A stretch of 64,000 nucleotides of DNA, taken from positions 1-64,000 of the forward strand of contig JAQGJK010000023.1 of assembly GCA_028290665.1 (NCBI GenBank). Direction: 5' to 3'. Below are positions 18,260 through 27,672 of this stretch, piece by piece. The translations under genes and the position numbers were made by a program. The notes under the pieces are model-generated. The model had not been told where the DNA came from. It ran no database searches and saw nothing but the letters and a program-made list of their open reading frames with translations. Each line of letters opens with the position of its first letter. Within the stretch, counting starts at the first letter, position 1. Source of the DNA: Devosia sp. (lineage in GTDB: Bacteria > Pseudomonadota > Alphaproteobacteria > Rhizobiales > Devosiaceae).

Positions 18260-18691
18260 ATGTTCGACGCGTTGACCCGATTGTTTGCCCGTTCCGAACC
18301 CGCCATCGAGGCACATGACCCCAAGCTCGCGGTGGCGGCGCTGCTGGTGCACCTCGCCGCGATCGACGGCACGGTGACCGATGGGGAGCGCGGGGCGCTC
18401 AAGGGGTCGCTGCTCGAGCATTACGGGCTCAGCGACAGCGAAGTCGACCGGCTGGTCGTCGAGGCGACGCGGCAGGACAATGATTCGGTCGATTATTACA
18501 AATTCACCTCGGCGATCTCGCAATTGCCCGAGGACGAGAAGATCGCGATCGTCCGGATGATGTGGCAGGTGGTGTTCGCCGATGGCAAAAACCACGAGCT
18601 CGAAGACAACATGGTGTGGCGGATCGCCGAACTGATCAATGTTTCAGCCCGCGATCGGACTCGGCTGCGCTCGGAAATGGCGCGGGCGTAG
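18260..18691 (+). CDS. TerB-family protein
   Basis: A 143-residue, all-helical, acidic cytoplasmic protein of the TerB / tellurite-resistance-like (DjlA N-terminal) family. The pattern is two similar halves with acidic metal-site-like turns: LAVAALLVHLAAIDGTVTDGERGAL near residues 26-50 and VRMMWQVVFADGKNHELEDNMVWRIAELI near residues 96-124. No other ter genes are present, so tellurite resistance is not implied; stand-alone TerB proteins of this type are widespread in alphaproteobacteria with unknown function. ATG at 18260 lies about 155 bp from the divergent imuA. Confidence 0.85.
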   Translation: MFDALTRLFARSEPAIEAHDPKLAVAALLVHLAAIDGTVTDGERGALKGSLLEHYGLSDSEVDRLVVEATRQDNDSVDYYKFTSAISQLPEDEKIAIVRMMWQVVFADGKNHELEDNMVWRIAELINVSARDRTRLRSEMARA

Positions 18692-18724
18692 CTCGCGACC
18701 AGTCAGTTTCCGTTCGGCAAGCGA

Positions 18725-19279
18725 TTAATCCCAGGCAGCAAAATCGCCGTAGCGACGAGGCTCCTCGTCGCAATCAAAGCTACCGGCGAGCTCGTCGGCC
18801 GCCTGCCGGGCGAGTTCGTTGGCATCGACGTTGAGCGCAGCATCGACATAGGCGATGTGGCAGGTGCTGCCAGACACGATCTGGGTAACGACGAGCAGGT
18901 CGCTGTTGCCGTCGCCCTCGGCGTTGCTCACGGCATAGCGCAGGATGGTGGCGATCGGCTGCAGTGTGCCGCCGACATTGGCGACCCGCCATTCGAGCTT
19001 TTCGCCGATGGTATTGAACGGCGGCGGCGTCTGGGTTGCTGCCGGTTCAGTATCGGCACCAAGCCCGAAACTGACGTAAAATCGCAGATCGCCCTCGGCG
19101 ACATAGACCGGCACGCCGCGAAAGCCGGGGCAGACCCAGCTGACGCCAAAATCGTCGGCTTCAAGCACGGTGCACTGGTCGAGCTTGAGATCGGTGTAAA
19201 AACTCTCGACCTGCTGGGCGAAGCCAGGCGCGGTACCGAACGCCAGCAGCGTGGCGAGAGAAGTTAAAAGCCTGGTCAT
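18725..19279 (-). CDS. Exported hypothetical protein
   Basis: No family is recognised. The start at 19279 is chosen because GGGAGG lies six bases upstream and a clean signal peptide follows: [21 protein letters not shown] with cleavage before QQVESF. The mature protein of about 160 residues has four cysteines (in [23 protein letters not shown] and SFDCDEE), which suggests disulfides, and is probably periplasmic. It contains an [24 protein letters not shown] stretch near the end. It is divergent from ppa and convergent with the TerB-like gene. Confidence 0.75.
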   Translation of the reverse strand: MTRLLTSLATLLAFGTAPGFAQQVESFYTDLKLDQCTVLEADDFGVSWVCPGFRGVPVYVAEGDLRFYVSFGLGADTEPAATQTPPPFNTIGEKLEWRVANVGGTLQPIATILRYAVSNAEGDGNSDLLVVTQIVSGSTCHIAYVDAALNVDANELARQAADELAGSFDCDEEPRRYGDFAAWD

Positions 19280-19389
19280 CAAAACCTCCCGCATGGGCAG
19301 CCTGTGCGATCCGTCATGGACTTCACGGCCGAATTTCGCCAGAAACCGGCTCACCTTATAACCGACCGAGCCCGTTTAAGGGGAATTTG

Positions 19390-19920
19390 ATGAATATCGA
19401 CGCCATTCCAACAGGCAAGCTGCCGCCCGACGATCTCAATGTCATCATCGAAGTGCCGATGGGCGGCGAACCGATCAAATACGAAATCGACAAGGCTTCC
19501 GGCGCACTGTTCGTCGATCGGTTTCTCTATACGCCGATGCGTTACCCCGGCAATTACGGCTTCATTCCCCACACTCTCTGTGGTGATGGCGATCCGCTCG
19601 ACGTGCTGGTGATGAACAGCCGACCACTGGTGCCGGGCTGCGTGGTGCGCTGCCGGCCATTCGGCGTGCTGGTAATGGAGGACGATGGCGGGATGGACGA
19701 AAAGATTCTGGCCGTGCCGGTGACCAAGCTTACCCACATGTATGAGGGCGTCAGGGACGTGCCCGACATGCAGCCGATCCAGATCGAGCGGGTGAAGCAT
19801 TTTTTCACGCACTACAAGGATCTGGAGCCCGGCAAGTGGGCCAAGATCAGCCATGTCGGCAATGTCGAGGAAGCCCGGCAGGTTATTCTGGACTCGATCG
19901 CACGGGCCAAGCAGGCCTGA
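19390..19920 (+). CDS. ppa: Inorganic pyrophosphatase
   Basis: A family I soluble pyrophosphatase of 176 residues, which hydrolyses PPi and so drives biosynthetic reactions. Signature residues are visible: [33 protein letters not shown] near residues 37-69, and the acidic metal site DGDPLDVLV near 71-79. ATG at 19390 is used rather than TTG at 19387; AAGGGGA lies just upstream. It is convergent with argC across a 93-bp gap that holds no clear terminator. Confidence 0.97.
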   Translation: MNIDAIPTGKLPPDDLNVIIEVPMGGEPIKYEIDKASGALFVDRFLYTPMRYPGNYGFIPHTLCGDGDPLDVLVMNSRPLVPGCVVRCRPFGVLVMEDDGGMDEKILAVPVTKLTHMYEGVRDVPDMQPIQIERVKHFFTHYKDLEPGKWAKISHVGNVEEARQVILDSIARAKQA

Positions 19921-20013
19921 GACCCGGCGTGTCTTTAGGACGGCCGAACCGGATGTGATGAAGCAGAGCCGCACGCCAACGCCGCGTGTCGCTCCGCCCC
20001 AGGTGGTAAAAAA

Positions 20014-20964
20014 TCAAGCAGCCAAGCTAGTGGCGGCGTCGACGCCGAGCATCAGGTTGAGGTTTTGCACCGCCGCGCCGGACGCGCCTTTGCCGAGATT
20101 GTCGTAGACGGCGACGAGCAGGGCCTGCGCCGTGTCGTCATTGGCAAAGACGTGCAGCACCATGCGGTTGGTGTCGTTGTAGAGCTCGGGATTGAGTTCT
20201 GGTGAGCGTTCGATGGCGACGAATGGCGCTACTTCGACGAACCCATCGGTGATGGCGGCATAGTAATCGGCGACGGCGGCATGGAGCGCCTTGCCGGTGG
20301 GCGCTGTGGGCAGGATGCCGAGTTGCAGGGGTACGGCGGTGATCATGCCCTGCCGGAAATTGCCGACGGCGGGCTGGAACAGCGGCGTCATCGCCAATTT
20401 GGCATAAGTCTGCAGTTCGGGCAGGTGCTTGTGCTTGAAGCCGAGGCCATAGAGCTGGAATTCGTTGGCGGCATCGCCCTGCTGTTCGTAGTCCTCGATC
20501 ATGGTGCGGCCGCCGCCGGAATAGCCGGAAATGCCGTTGACGGTGACCGGGTAATCGGCGGGCAGCAGGCCGGCCTCGATCAGCGGGCGCAGCGTTGCGA
20601 TGGCGCCCTGCGGCCAGCAGCCGGGGTTGCCGACGCGTGTCGAGGCGGCGATCCGCGCTGACTGCAAACGGTCGAGTTCGGCAAAGCCATAGACCCAGCC
20701 CTCGGCGACGCGATGGGCGGTGGAGGCGTCGATCACCTTGGTCAGGGGATTTTCGATCAGCGCGACGCTTTCCTTCGCCGCATCGTCGGGCAGACAGAGG
20801 ATGGCGACATCGGCGAGGTTGAGCAGGCGCTGCTTTTCGGCCTGATCCTTGCGTTTATCGGGCGCGATGGAGACTAGTTCGACATCGCGCCGGGCGGCGA
20901 GGCGCTCACGAATCTGCAGGCCGGTGGTGCCCGCTTCGCCATCGATGAAGATTTTCGCGACCAT
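20014..20964 (-). CDS. argC: N-acetyl-gamma-glutamyl-phosphate reductase, type 2
   Basis: ArgC reduces N-acetylglutamyl phosphate to the semialdehyde in arginine synthesis. The 316-residue product begins with the NADP-binding [18 protein letters not shown], and the catalytic Cys sits in [15 protein letters not shown] near residue 116. Other blocks are [11 protein letters not shown] and KHLPEL. The short form with DGEAGTTGL is the type 2 enzyme common in alphaproteobacteria. ATG at 20964 is chosen from alignment with the family; the frame stays open beyond it only as antisense of deoD. Confidence 0.95.
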   Translation of the reverse strand: MVAKIFIDGEAGTTGLQIRERLAARRDVELVSIAPDKRKDQAEKQRLLNLADVAILCLPDDAAKESVALIENPLTKVIDASTAHRVAEGWVYGFAELDRLQSARIAASTRVGNPGCWPQGAIATLRPLIEAGLLPADYPVTVNGISGYSGGGRTMIEDYEQQGDAANEFQLYGLGFKHKHLPELQTYAKLAMTPLFQPAVGNFRQGMITAVPLQLGILPTAPTGKALHAAVADYYAAITDGFVEVAPFVAIERSPELNPELYNDTNRMVLHVFANDDTAQALLVAVYDNLGKGASGAAVQNLNLMLGVDAATSLAA

Positions 20965-21117
20965 TTTTCCATCAAGCTCCAGAATGCGCGTGCGGCGGAG
21001 ATATAGGGCGCACTTGCCGTACCGCAAAGGAAAAGGCGCGGCGGCACCGTTGTGTTCCGCGGACTTGGCCATTGGGACACTCGGCTTTAGGATCGCCGCA
21101 GCGCAGAGGAGCCAAAA

Positions 21118-21828
21118 ATGACGCCGCACAATGAAGCCAAACCGGGCGATTACGCCGAGGCGATCCTGCTGCCGGGCGATCCGCTGCGGGCGAAGTGGAT
21201 CGCCGAGACATTTTTTGAGGCGCCGCGGCAGGTCAATGGAGTGCGTGGGTGTTTCGGGTACACCGGCACGTGGAAGGGCAAGCCGGTGTCGGTGCAGGCG
21301 ACGGGGATGGGTCAGCCGACGCTCGCCATCTATGTGCACGAACTGATCCACAGCTATGGAATGAAGGTGGCGATCCGGGTCGGCACCTGCGGCGGGCTGG
21401 CGGAGAAGGTCAAGGTTCGCGACCTGGTCATCGCGCAAGGGGCGTCGACGGATTCGGGGATTGTCCGCGAGGCGTTCGGGCCGTACGGCTTTGCGCCGCT
21501 CGCCGATTTCGGATTGCTGCGGGACGCAGTGGCGCGGGCCGAGGCTGCGGGGTTGCCGGTGCATGTCGGGAACATGGTGTCCTCGGACATTTTCTATCAC
21601 GCCGACGGGCTCAAGGCCTATGCCGCACTGATCGCGCACGGAGCGCTCGCGGTCGAAATGGAGTGTGCCGTCCTCTACCTGCTGGCGGCGCGCTTCGGCA
21701 TAAGGGCGCTGACCATCTGCGCGATGACCGACAGTCTCGTGACGCATGAGGAACTCAGCGCCGCCGACCGGCAATCCTCGTTGATCGACATGGCGACACT
21801 GGCGCTGGATGTGGCAGTGGGGGCCTGA
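21118..21828 (+). CDS. deoD: Purine-nucleoside phosphorylase, DeoD type
   Basis: A hexameric-type purine nucleoside phosphorylase that splits (deoxy)inosine, guanosine and often adenosine with phosphate. The 236 residues have the phosphate-binding [14 protein letters not shown] near residues 17-30, then [21 protein letters not shown], the RVGTCGGL phosphate loop, and [12 protein letters not shown] with the ribose-contacting Met-Glu pair. AMTDS, with the Asp that recognises purine N7, is near residue 202. ATG follows GAGGAG at good spacing. It stops three bases short of the convergent GFA gene. Confidence 0.96.
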   Translation: MTPHNEAKPGDYAEAILLPGDPLRAKWIAETFFEAPRQVNGVRGCFGYTGTWKGKPVSVQATGMGQPTLAIYVHELIHSYGMKVAIRVGTCGGLAEKVKVRDLVIAQGASTDSGIVREAFGPYGFAPLADFGLLRDAVARAEAAGLPVHVGNMVSSDIFYHADGLKAYAALIAHGALAVEMECAVLYLLAARFGIRALTICAMTDSLVTHEELSAADRQSSLIDMATLALDVAVGA

Positions 21829-21831
21829 CCC

Positions 21832-22245
21832 CTACCAGCCGACGAGGTCGTCCGAGCCGCCCCACATTGCTGGCGTGCCGCGGTAATGCGGCAGGTTGTC
21901 GATAACGGGCAGCACGGCAAGGCCGCATTGCTGATGCAAGATGGGCTTGAATTTGCCGGGCGGCAGCAGGTTGGCTTTGACGCCGGTGAGCTTGCCGGGA
22001 ACGACGGTGGCAGTCAGCTGCACGCCGCAGTTCGGGCAGCGCTGACGCGGCAACGACCGTAGCGTCCAGCTTTGCGGCTCGCCTTGGATCACAGTTACAT
22101 CGGCAGCGGCGAAGGCCACGACCCCGATATAGGCCCCGCCGCTGATGGCCCGGCAATCATCGCAATGGCAGTAGAATTGTACCTGTGGTTCCCCCGCGAT
22201 GCGGATGATGCAGGCGCCGCACGGGCAGGCGATGTCGTAGCTCAT
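21832..22245 (-). CDS. GFA-family zinc-binding protein
   Basis: A 137-residue member of the glutathione-dependent formaldehyde-activating enzyme/centromere protein V (GFA) fold. It shows the zinc-binding pattern C-x-C at CPCGAC near residues 8-13, CHCDDCRAISG near 27-37, and a third Cys pair in RCPNCGVQL near 70-78. The actual reaction of most GFA-like proteins is unknown, so no formaldehyde role is claimed. ATG at 22245 directly follows the stop of the SRPBCC gene (TGAGTGATG), and ArsR, SRPBCC and GFA genes look like one operon. Confidence 0.85.
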   Translation of the reverse strand: MSYDIACPCGACIIRIAGEPQVQFYCHCDDCRAISGGAYIGVVAFAAADVTVIQGEPQSWTLRSLPRQRCPNCGVQLTATVVPGKLTGVKANLLPPGKFKPILHQQCGLAVLPVIDNLPHYRGTPAMWGGSDDLVGW

Positions 22246-22248
22246 CAC

Positions 22249-22680
22249 TCAGACTTCGAGAACGCGGTAGAGTTTTTCGAAAGCGTCATTCCAGCCCTCG
22301 TGTTGACCGGTAAGACCGGCCTTGCTGGGCAGTTGCTCCTGGGAAAATTCCATGACCGAGCCGTCGCCGTCGGGGGAAATGACGATCGAAACTTTCGACG
22401 TTTCCTGCGGTTTGCCATCCCAGGTCAGGGTGAAAACGAGGCGATGCGGCGGGCTGACTTCTAGGTAGTCGCCGGTGGTGCGAAAGACCGTGCCATTCTC
22501 GAGTTGTACCGAAATGTCAAAGCTGCCGCCGGGGCAGGCGTCGATATTGGCACTGAGCACCGGGCCGGCATCGGGGCCATACCATTGCCGGAGCAGTTCG
22601 GGGTCGGTCCAGGCGGCGAACACCGAAGCTGGCGGGGCCTTGATGGTCCGGCTGATCGTGAAGCGTTCAGTGCTGGTCAT
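22249..22680 (-). CDS. SRPBCC/AHSA1-family protein
   Basis: A 143-residue helix-grip-fold protein of the AHSA1 (Activator of Hsp90 ATPase homologue 1-like) branch of SRPBCC, a ligand-binding fold. FTISRTIKAPPASVFAAWTDPELLRQWYGPD at the start and EQLPSKAGLTGQHEGWNDAFEKLYRVL at the end are typical; the latter is the long C-terminal helix. In bacteria these are commonly cotranscribed with an ArsR regulator, as here, where it overlaps the upstream ArsR gene by 14 bp. The ligand is unknown. Confidence 0.88.
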   Translation of the reverse strand: MTSTERFTISRTIKAPPASVFAAWTDPELLRQWYGPDAGPVLSANIDACPGGSFDISVQLENGTVFRTTGDYLEVSPPHRLVFTLTWDGKPQETSKVSIVISPDGDGSVMEFSQEQLPSKAGLTGQHEGWNDAFEKLYRVLEV

Positions 22681-23002
22681 GCGTTTTCTCCACAAGTTCC
22701 ACCAGGCGGTCGAGCCGCGGCGTCCAGAAGGCCTGAAACTGCGTGAGCCATTCGGCGGCGTCAGCAAGACGGCGGGCATCGAGACTGCAGCGGACGGTGC
22801 GGCCGTGTTTGGTCCTCGTCACCAGCCCGGCTTCGGCCAGGACGTTAAGGTGCTTGGTCACGGCCGGCAGCGTCATCGTTAGGGGAGCGGCAAGCTCGGA
22901 GACGGTGATGAAATCGCGGCCGCGCAGCTGGGCGACGAGGCCGCGGCGAGTTGGATCGGCAAGGGCACCGAACACAAGATCGAGTTCAGAATAGATTACC
23001 AT
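22667..23002 (-). CDS. ArsR-family transcriptional regulator
   Basis: A 111-residue winged-helix repressor of the ArsR type associated with SRPBCC partners. The domain runs from LDLVFGALADPTRRGLVAQLRGRDFITVSELAAPLTMTLPAVTKHLNVLAEAGLVTRTKHGRTVRC, with the recognition helix at TLPAVTKHLNVL. Metal-binding cysteines of classical ArsR are not seen, so it is not expected to sense arsenic. ATG at 23002 gives MVIYSELDLVF. It is the first gene of the minus-strand unit with SRPBCC and GFA genes and probably autoregulates it. Confidence 0.88.
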   Translation of the reverse strand: MVIYSELDLVFGALADPTRRGLVAQLRGRDFITVSELAAPLTMTLPAVTKHLNVLAEAGLVTRTKHGRTVRCSLDARRLADAAEWLTQFQAFWTPRLDRLVELVEKTHDQH

Positions 23003-23138
23003 ACGGTATTCTATTGCAGGCCTGCCGGAGGCACGCAAGGGGCGGTTTACGTTGCATTCGCCTCAAACTGTCGCGATCGGCGTAAGGGCGGTTTCACTGC
23101 TTGGGGGAAATGCCGACCGGCGCATCGGGAACGGTGCC

Positions 23139-24902
23139 ATGATGGCTCCGAGTGTGGGCACGGGAGCATCTTCCCTCATGGCGGCAACGACTGACGGCTT
23201 GTTTCCGATTGCACGGCCGCGCCGTAATGCGCGGCCGGCCTCGCTGTCAGCAGGCATCATCGTGCTGGTGTTTTTCATGGTGGCGATCGTCGCCACCGGC
23301 TTTGCCTTCATCGATGCGCAGCAGCGCGCCCTCGACGTCCATCGCGAAGCAGCGGAATCGATGCGAACGACGCTCGATCTCTTGACCGAGGCGGACAGCA
23401 TCATCACCCGGCTGGCGGTTGGGGACGAGGCGGCGAGCCTCACGGATTACTATGGCGCGCTCGAAGCGCTGGGGGCACTCAGCGCTGCCAATATGCCGCT
23501 GCTCGACCCGTACCTTGCTGGCGAAACCGGGGCGCTGGCTGCGGCACAATTGCTCGAAAGCGACTGGACCGAAGCCGTCCGCCTCGCCAGCATGGCCGAT
23601 CTGGCCGGCGCAAGAGCCCTGCTGATCGACCGTGACACCGGCGGGCTGGTGCGGGAACTGCGGGATGCCGAGGATAATTTCCTCGAGCAGTGGACGGCGC
23701 GGTTCTCGATTTATGAGGAGCGCATCGCCATCGGCACCTGGGTGGTGCTGCTGCTGCAGGTCGCCGGCGGGACGCTGGCCATTGTCGGGCTGATCCATGC
23801 CTATCGGTTGAGCCGCGTCGAGGCCAATGGGCGAGCGGCGGCGGTCGCCTATGCCGATGCGTCGCGCGACCAGGTCAAGAAGCTGTTCGACATGGCCGAT
23901 GTGCTGCAGGTCGCCGCCGATCATACCGACGCCAATGCGGTGTTGCGCGCCACGGCGGCGGACCTAGTGCCGGGGTTCCCGGGGGCGCTGTACATCTTCA
24001 ACAATTCGCGCGACCGGCTGGTGCTGACCTCGTTCTGGGATCGCGGTACCGACCAGCCGCTGCCCGAAACCATCCCGCCATCGCAGTGCTGGGCACTGAA
24101 GCGCGGCAAGCCGCATCTCAACCACGCCAATGGCAGCAAGCTGTGCTGCGACCATCATTCGACCGGCGATGCGGTGCTCGAAATCCCGATGATGGCGCGC
24201 GGGGAATTTCTCGGGCTGCTGCAGCTGTTCGCCCGGGGCGATGAGGCCGAGGCGCGGCTGCTCGCCGTCGAAAACATGGGCGCAGCGCTCGCCGATGGGA
24301 TGAGTCTGGCGCTCGCCAACATCGCGCTGCGCGAAAAGCTGCGCAACCAGGCGCTGCGCGATCCGCTGACCGGTCTCTACAACCGGCGCTACATGGAAGA
24401 CACGCTGACGCGGTTCGTGCGGCTGGCCGAGCGCGAGCAGCGGACGCTGTCGGTGATCATGATCGATCTCGACAATTTCAAGCGGCTCAACGACGAGCAT
24501 GGGCATGCGATGGGCGACGCGGTGCTGCGCGAGACGGCCTCGACCATCGTTTCGTCATTGCGCGAAACCGACGTCGCCTGCCGCTATGGCGGGGAGGAAC
24601 TGATCGTCATCCTGCCCGATTGCGAACTCGACAAGGCGGCAGAGAAGGCCGAACTGCTGCGACTGCGCATCGAATCGCTATCGGCGACGCACAACACGGC
24701 GATCTCGGCCTCGTTCGGCGTCGCCTCGATCCCGCACACCAGCCACGCCACGACCGATCTGCTGGCGGCAGCCGATGCGGCGCTGTATCGGGCCAAGCAA
24801 GGCGGGCGCAATTGCGTGATGAAGGCGCCGCGCCGGATCGGCCGGCCAGAACTGGCCCATGACGACGTCATCGAGCTGATGCCGCGGCAGGCGGCGGAAT
24901 AG
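23139..24902 (+). CDS. Membrane diguanylate cyclase with GAF-type sensor
   Basis: A GGDEF protein expected to make cyclic di-GMP. Order (587 residues from ATG at 23139): a transmembrane helix LSAGIIVLVFFMVAIVATGFAF, a periplasmic helical sensor of about 130 residues, a second helix GTWVVLLLQVAGGTLAIVGLIHA, a GAF-like domain containing CWALKRGKPHLNHANG and LCCDHH, then GGDEF. The active site is RYGGEEL and an inhibitory RxxD site (RETD) lies just upstream, so product feedback is likely. The start is uncertain; the frame is open from 23052 and ATG 23178 is another option. No EAL domain. Confidence 0.9.
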   Translation: MMAPSVGTGASSLMAATTDGLFPIARPRRNARPASLSAGIIVLVFFMVAIVATGFAFIDAQQRALDVHREAAESMRTTLDLLTEADSIITRLAVGDEAASLTDYYGALEALGALSAANMPLLDPYLAGETGALAAAQLLESDWTEAVRLASMADLAGARALLIDRDTGGLVRELRDAEDNFLEQWTARFSIYEERIAIGTWVVLLLQVAGGTLAIVGLIHAYRLSRVEANGRAAAVAYADASRDQVKKLFDMADVLQVAADHTDANAVLRATAADLVPGFPGALYIFNNSRDRLVLTSFWDRGTDQPLPETIPPSQCWALKRGKPHLNHANGSKLCCDHHSTGDAVLEIPMMARGEFLGLLQLFARGDEAEARLLAVENMGAALADGMSLALANIALREKLRNQALRDPLTGLYNRRYMEDTLTRFVRLAEREQRTLSVIMIDLDNFKRLNDEHGHAMGDAVLRETASTIVSSLRETDVACRYGGEELIVILPDCELDKAAEKAELLRLRIESLSATHNTAISASFGVASIPHTSHATTDLLAAADAALYRAKQGGRNCVMKAPRRIGRPELAHDDVIELMPRQAAE

Positions 24903-25013
24903 GGATTTCCTAGCGGCGCGGAGCCGGGGTTTACCGCGTTGGCAGCGCGCCATGATGGTGCCGCCTTCGCCGTGTTAGCGTGGTCTTAACGCTTACGGGG
25001 CCCGCGACAGCAG

Positions 25014-26369
25014 ATGCAGCTTAAATCCAATGCCTCAGGCTTGGCAGAAACGGTCAAGGGCGTCGAGACGATGACCCGCTTTGCGCTCGCCGTGCTGGCG
25101 CTGGCGTCGGGCGTTTATACTTATCTCGGGGTGCGCGGACTGCTCGATGGCAGCGCCACCTTCGTGTTTTTTGCCTCGGTAACCTATTCGGTGGCGGTGT
25201 CGGTCGCCATCTACGCGTTCTGGACCTTCATGCTGCGGTTCGTGCCGCTGATCCGGGAGGGCAGCAAGCGGGCCGGGATGTTCGTCGTCATGGGGCTCGG
25301 GTGCCTGTTCATTCTTGCGATGTCGAGCTGGCTCAATGCCGCGGCGCTGGCGGGTTCGGCGGCGCTGGAGCAGCATCTCGCAGTGACGCTCGAAGGTTAT
25401 GTTTCCGATCTCGACGAGGCGCATGGCAATGCGCTGGCCGCCCAGAGCCTGCTGCCCGACGTGCAGCGGGCAGCCGAGCGGTTTGCGCGGTTGGCGGATG
25501 GCGAGCGCGAAAGCGGGGCGCTGACCGGCACCACCGGTTCGGGATCGGTGGTGCAGTTGTTGAGCCAGATGAGTGCGCAGATGAGCGAACTGGCGCTGAC
25601 CATCACCTCATCGCGCGACGAGGTGGCGGTGCTGTTCGACTCCGGGTCGGCGCATCTGGCGACAATGCGCGAACTGGTTTCAGGGGCAGGAGCGATCGAG
25701 CCGCGGGCCGATGCGTTTTCGGCCGAGGTGGTGCAGCTGAGCGCGGTGATCGCGGGCCTGCAGGAGACCTCGGTGGCGCCATCGGTGAAGCGGGCGGCGG
25801 CCGATCTGTCGCTCGGCTTCATCGCGCCGGCGGCGGATGGCGGATCAGTCGACCTGGTGTCGCGGCAGGACGCAGTGATGGCGAGCGTCCGGGAGTCGGT
25901 CGCGGCGCAATCGACGGCGCTGACCAGTGCGGCCGATGAAATCCTCAGCCAGCCGCGCGTCGAACCGCAGCGCTTCGTGCCGCTGTCGAGCGCGGAGGCG
26001 GTGCTGCGCTACTGGAGTGATTTCATTCCGTCATGGGCCGGGGCCATGTCGCTCGACCTGTTGCCGGTGGTGCTGGTGCTGGTGCTGATGATCGCCCATG
26101 ACGCGATGCGCCGCGAGGCCAGCGACATGGAGGAGGCCGAGAGCATCACGGCAGCCGAAATGATGCGGGCGGTGGCGATGTTCAAGCAAATGCAGCCTGA
26201 AGTTGTGCCGGTGGCGGTCGCGTTGCCGGCTGCGGCCGTGGTTGAGCCCGTTCCGCCGGTCAGTACCGAGGTCGAGATCGACATGCCGTATGGCAATGTC
26301 GCGGACGCGACGATCACGCCGATCGATGTGGGGCAGCGCAAGCGCGGCGATGGGCCGCTGCGGTCGTGA
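25014..26369 (+). CDS. Multi-span membrane protein of unknown function, partner of ClpP-like gene
   Basis: No family is recognised. The 451-residue product has three N-terminal hydrophobic segments (about residues 21-40, 48-72 and 86-116), a long middle region of about 210 residues rich in Ala, Ser and acidic residues with helical, coiled-coil-like character (AQMSELALTITSSRDEVAVLF and similar), a fourth membrane segment near 343-362 (LDLLPVVLVLVLMIAHD), and a Pro/Val-rich acidic tail. The topology suggests a periplasmic helical sensor or scaffold. Its stop overlaps the start of the next gene (GTGA), so the two are almost certainly coupled. Confidence 0.8.
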   Translation: MQLKSNASGLAETVKGVETMTRFALAVLALASGVYTYLGVRGLLDGSATFVFFASVTYSVAVSVAIYAFWTFMLRFVPLIREGSKRAGMFVVMGLGCLFILAMSSWLNAAALAGSAALEQHLAVTLEGYVSDLDEAHGNALAAQSLLPDVQRAAERFARLADGERESGALTGTTGSGSVVQLLSQMSAQMSELALTITSSRDEVAVLFDSGSAHLATMRELVSGAGAIEPRADAFSAEVVQLSAVIAGLQETSVAPSVKRAAADLSLGFIAPAADGGSVDLVSRQDAVMASVRESVAAQSTALTSAADEILSQPRVEPQRFVPLSSAEAVLRYWSDFIPSWAGAMSLDLLPVVLVLVLMIAHDAMRREASDMEEAESITAAEMMRAVAMFKQMQPEVVPVAVALPAAAVVEPVPPVSTEVEIDMPYGNVADATITPIDVGQRKRGDGPLRS

Positions 26370-27226
26370 GTGCACTGGCGCCACCGCGGCGCGGCCTCGT
26401 CGGACGGGGGCTCGACCGGCTGGCGGCGATCGATGACGGCAATATCCTGCGGGTGGCTTTCCTCGCCATGCTGGCGGGCACCATGAGCGTACTGTTCATC
26501 GATTATCGCGAATTGGTAGCACTTGATGGTAGCGTGACGATGCCTCCGGCACTGCCGCTGGTGCCGGTGTTTCCGGGCGACATGCCTGGCGAGGGCTCGC
26601 ACGGGCCGGCGCCGATGCAGACCACCGACCGCGCGCTGCTCGAAGCGCCGATGGCGTTGTCGCTCGAGGCCGGCGGAGTGCTGAAACTGACCGGCACGAT
26701 CGATCCCGGCGCGGTCGAACGGTTCACCAGCGAGATCGCGGCGCGGGGAGAATATGTGACGACCATCGCGCTCGATTCGCCGGGCGGTTCAGTGCGCGAT
26801 GCCATCGCCATCGGTTCAGCGATCCGGGCCGGCGGGTTCGCGACGGCAGTCGGCAGCGGGGCGCTGTGCGCCTCGTCTTGCCCGTTGATCCTCGCCGGTG
26901 GGGTGACCCGTTCCGTCGCCGCCGATGCGGGGGTCGGGGTACACCAGATTTATGTCGCGGCGCCGGTGTCCGACGTCGGGGCTATCCTCCGCGATGTCGG
27001 CGGGGCGATGTACGATGCGCAAAAGACCACGGCAGTGGTGACGCGCTACCTCATCGACATGGGGATCGATCCGGCGCTGTGGATCCACGCCCTCGAAACC
27101 CCGCCGCAAGAGCTGTATTTTCTCTCAACCGAGGAGTTGTCGAAATATCGACTCAGTTTGCCGACGGGGTCCGCCGTAAGCGACGATTCAGAGGTTAAAC
27201 CGCCCGTCAATGCGGCCGGCGCATAG
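26366..27226 (+). CDS. Membrane-anchored ClpP-fold (COG3904-like) putative periplasmic serine protease
   Basis: A 286-residue protein with one N-terminal transmembrane anchor (about residues 28-46), a proline-rich linker, and a domain of the ClpP/crotonase fold type. Visible are DSPGGSV (137-143), equivalent to the ClpP oxyanion strand, CASSCPLILAGG (168-179) with the candidate nucleophile Ser170 or Ser171, and GVHQIY (191-196) with the candidate catalytic His193, like the IHQP of ClpP. Such predicted periplasmic proteins are grouped in COG3904; substrates are unknown. GTG at 26366 overlaps the upstream gene by four bases. Protease activity is inferred. Confidence 0.8.
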   Translation: MSALAPPRRGLVGRGLDRLAAIDDGNILRVAFLAMLAGTMSVLFIDYRELVALDGSVTMPPALPLVPVFPGDMPGEGSHGPAPMQTTDRALLEAPMALSLEAGGVLKLTGTIDPGAVERFTSEIAARGEYVTTIALDSPGGSVRDAIAIGSAIRAGGFATAVGSGALCASSCPLILAGGVTRSVAADAGVGVHQIYVAAPVSDVGAILRDVGGAMYDAQKTTAVVTRYLIDMGIDPALWIHALETPPQELYFLSTEELSKYRLSLPTGSAVSDDSEVKPPVNAAGA

Positions 27227-27362
27227 CTCGTCAAAAACTAATAAAATATGAACGGTGGTTGAAGGGGCGCGAATCTGCCATAAATCTACCCTGAATCGGC
27301 GGTCCTGCGAACGAGCGCTGCGATCGACGGTTATGTTGCTGGATGAAGGAGGGGAGATCTTC

Positions 27363-27656
27363 ATGCGTGCCACGCATACGTTACGCCACCATCAGGATAT
27401 TCAGAACTGGGTCAGCGCCCGTAAGGGCATGCCCGCCATCAGCCGTATCCCGACGCGGTCCGGCGAAGTCCAGGCACAGCTGCGGTTGAAGTTCACTGGT
27501 TCACGGGCCGGGCCCAACCGGATGTCGTCGCTCGACGATGGCCTGAGCCCGGTGTCGTGGAGCGCCTGGTTTGCCGAACTCGATCGGCAGAACCTGGCGT
27601 TGCAGGTCAGCGATCAGACCGATTTCGAGTTCGTGCCGCGGCAGTCGCTGCACTAA
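27363..27656 (+). CDS. Small conserved hypothetical protein, family copy 1
   Basis: A 97-residue cytoplasmic protein with no signal peptide or membrane span. It shares a clear pattern with the protein at 56754-57053: T-L-x-x-H-x-DI-x-x-W-x-x-AR-x-G-x-P at the start, VSWxxW near residue 65, and LD...LALxVSD near the end. That makes a two-member family in this window. ATG at 27363 is chosen for the strong AGGAGGGGAGA just upstream; a longer frame from 27255 lacks this. Function is unknown. A 9-bp stem hairpin follows at 27673-27704. Confidence 0.8.
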   Translation: MRATHTLRHHQDIQNWVSARKGMPAISRIPTRSGEVQAQLRLKFTGSRAGPNRMSSLDDGLSPVSWSAWFAELDRQNLALQVSDQTDFEFVPRQSLH

Positions 27657-27672
27657 TCTTGGCTGTTGACCG

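Noticed and set aside
18260-18691. Tellurite resistance from the TerB-like gene
   Set aside because: No terA, terC, terD or terZ is near; stand-alone TerB-like proteins are not linked to tellurite.
20965-21774. Minus-strand extension of argC across deoD
   Set aside because: The conserved ArgC start is at 20964, and the rest is antisense to an intact deoD gene.
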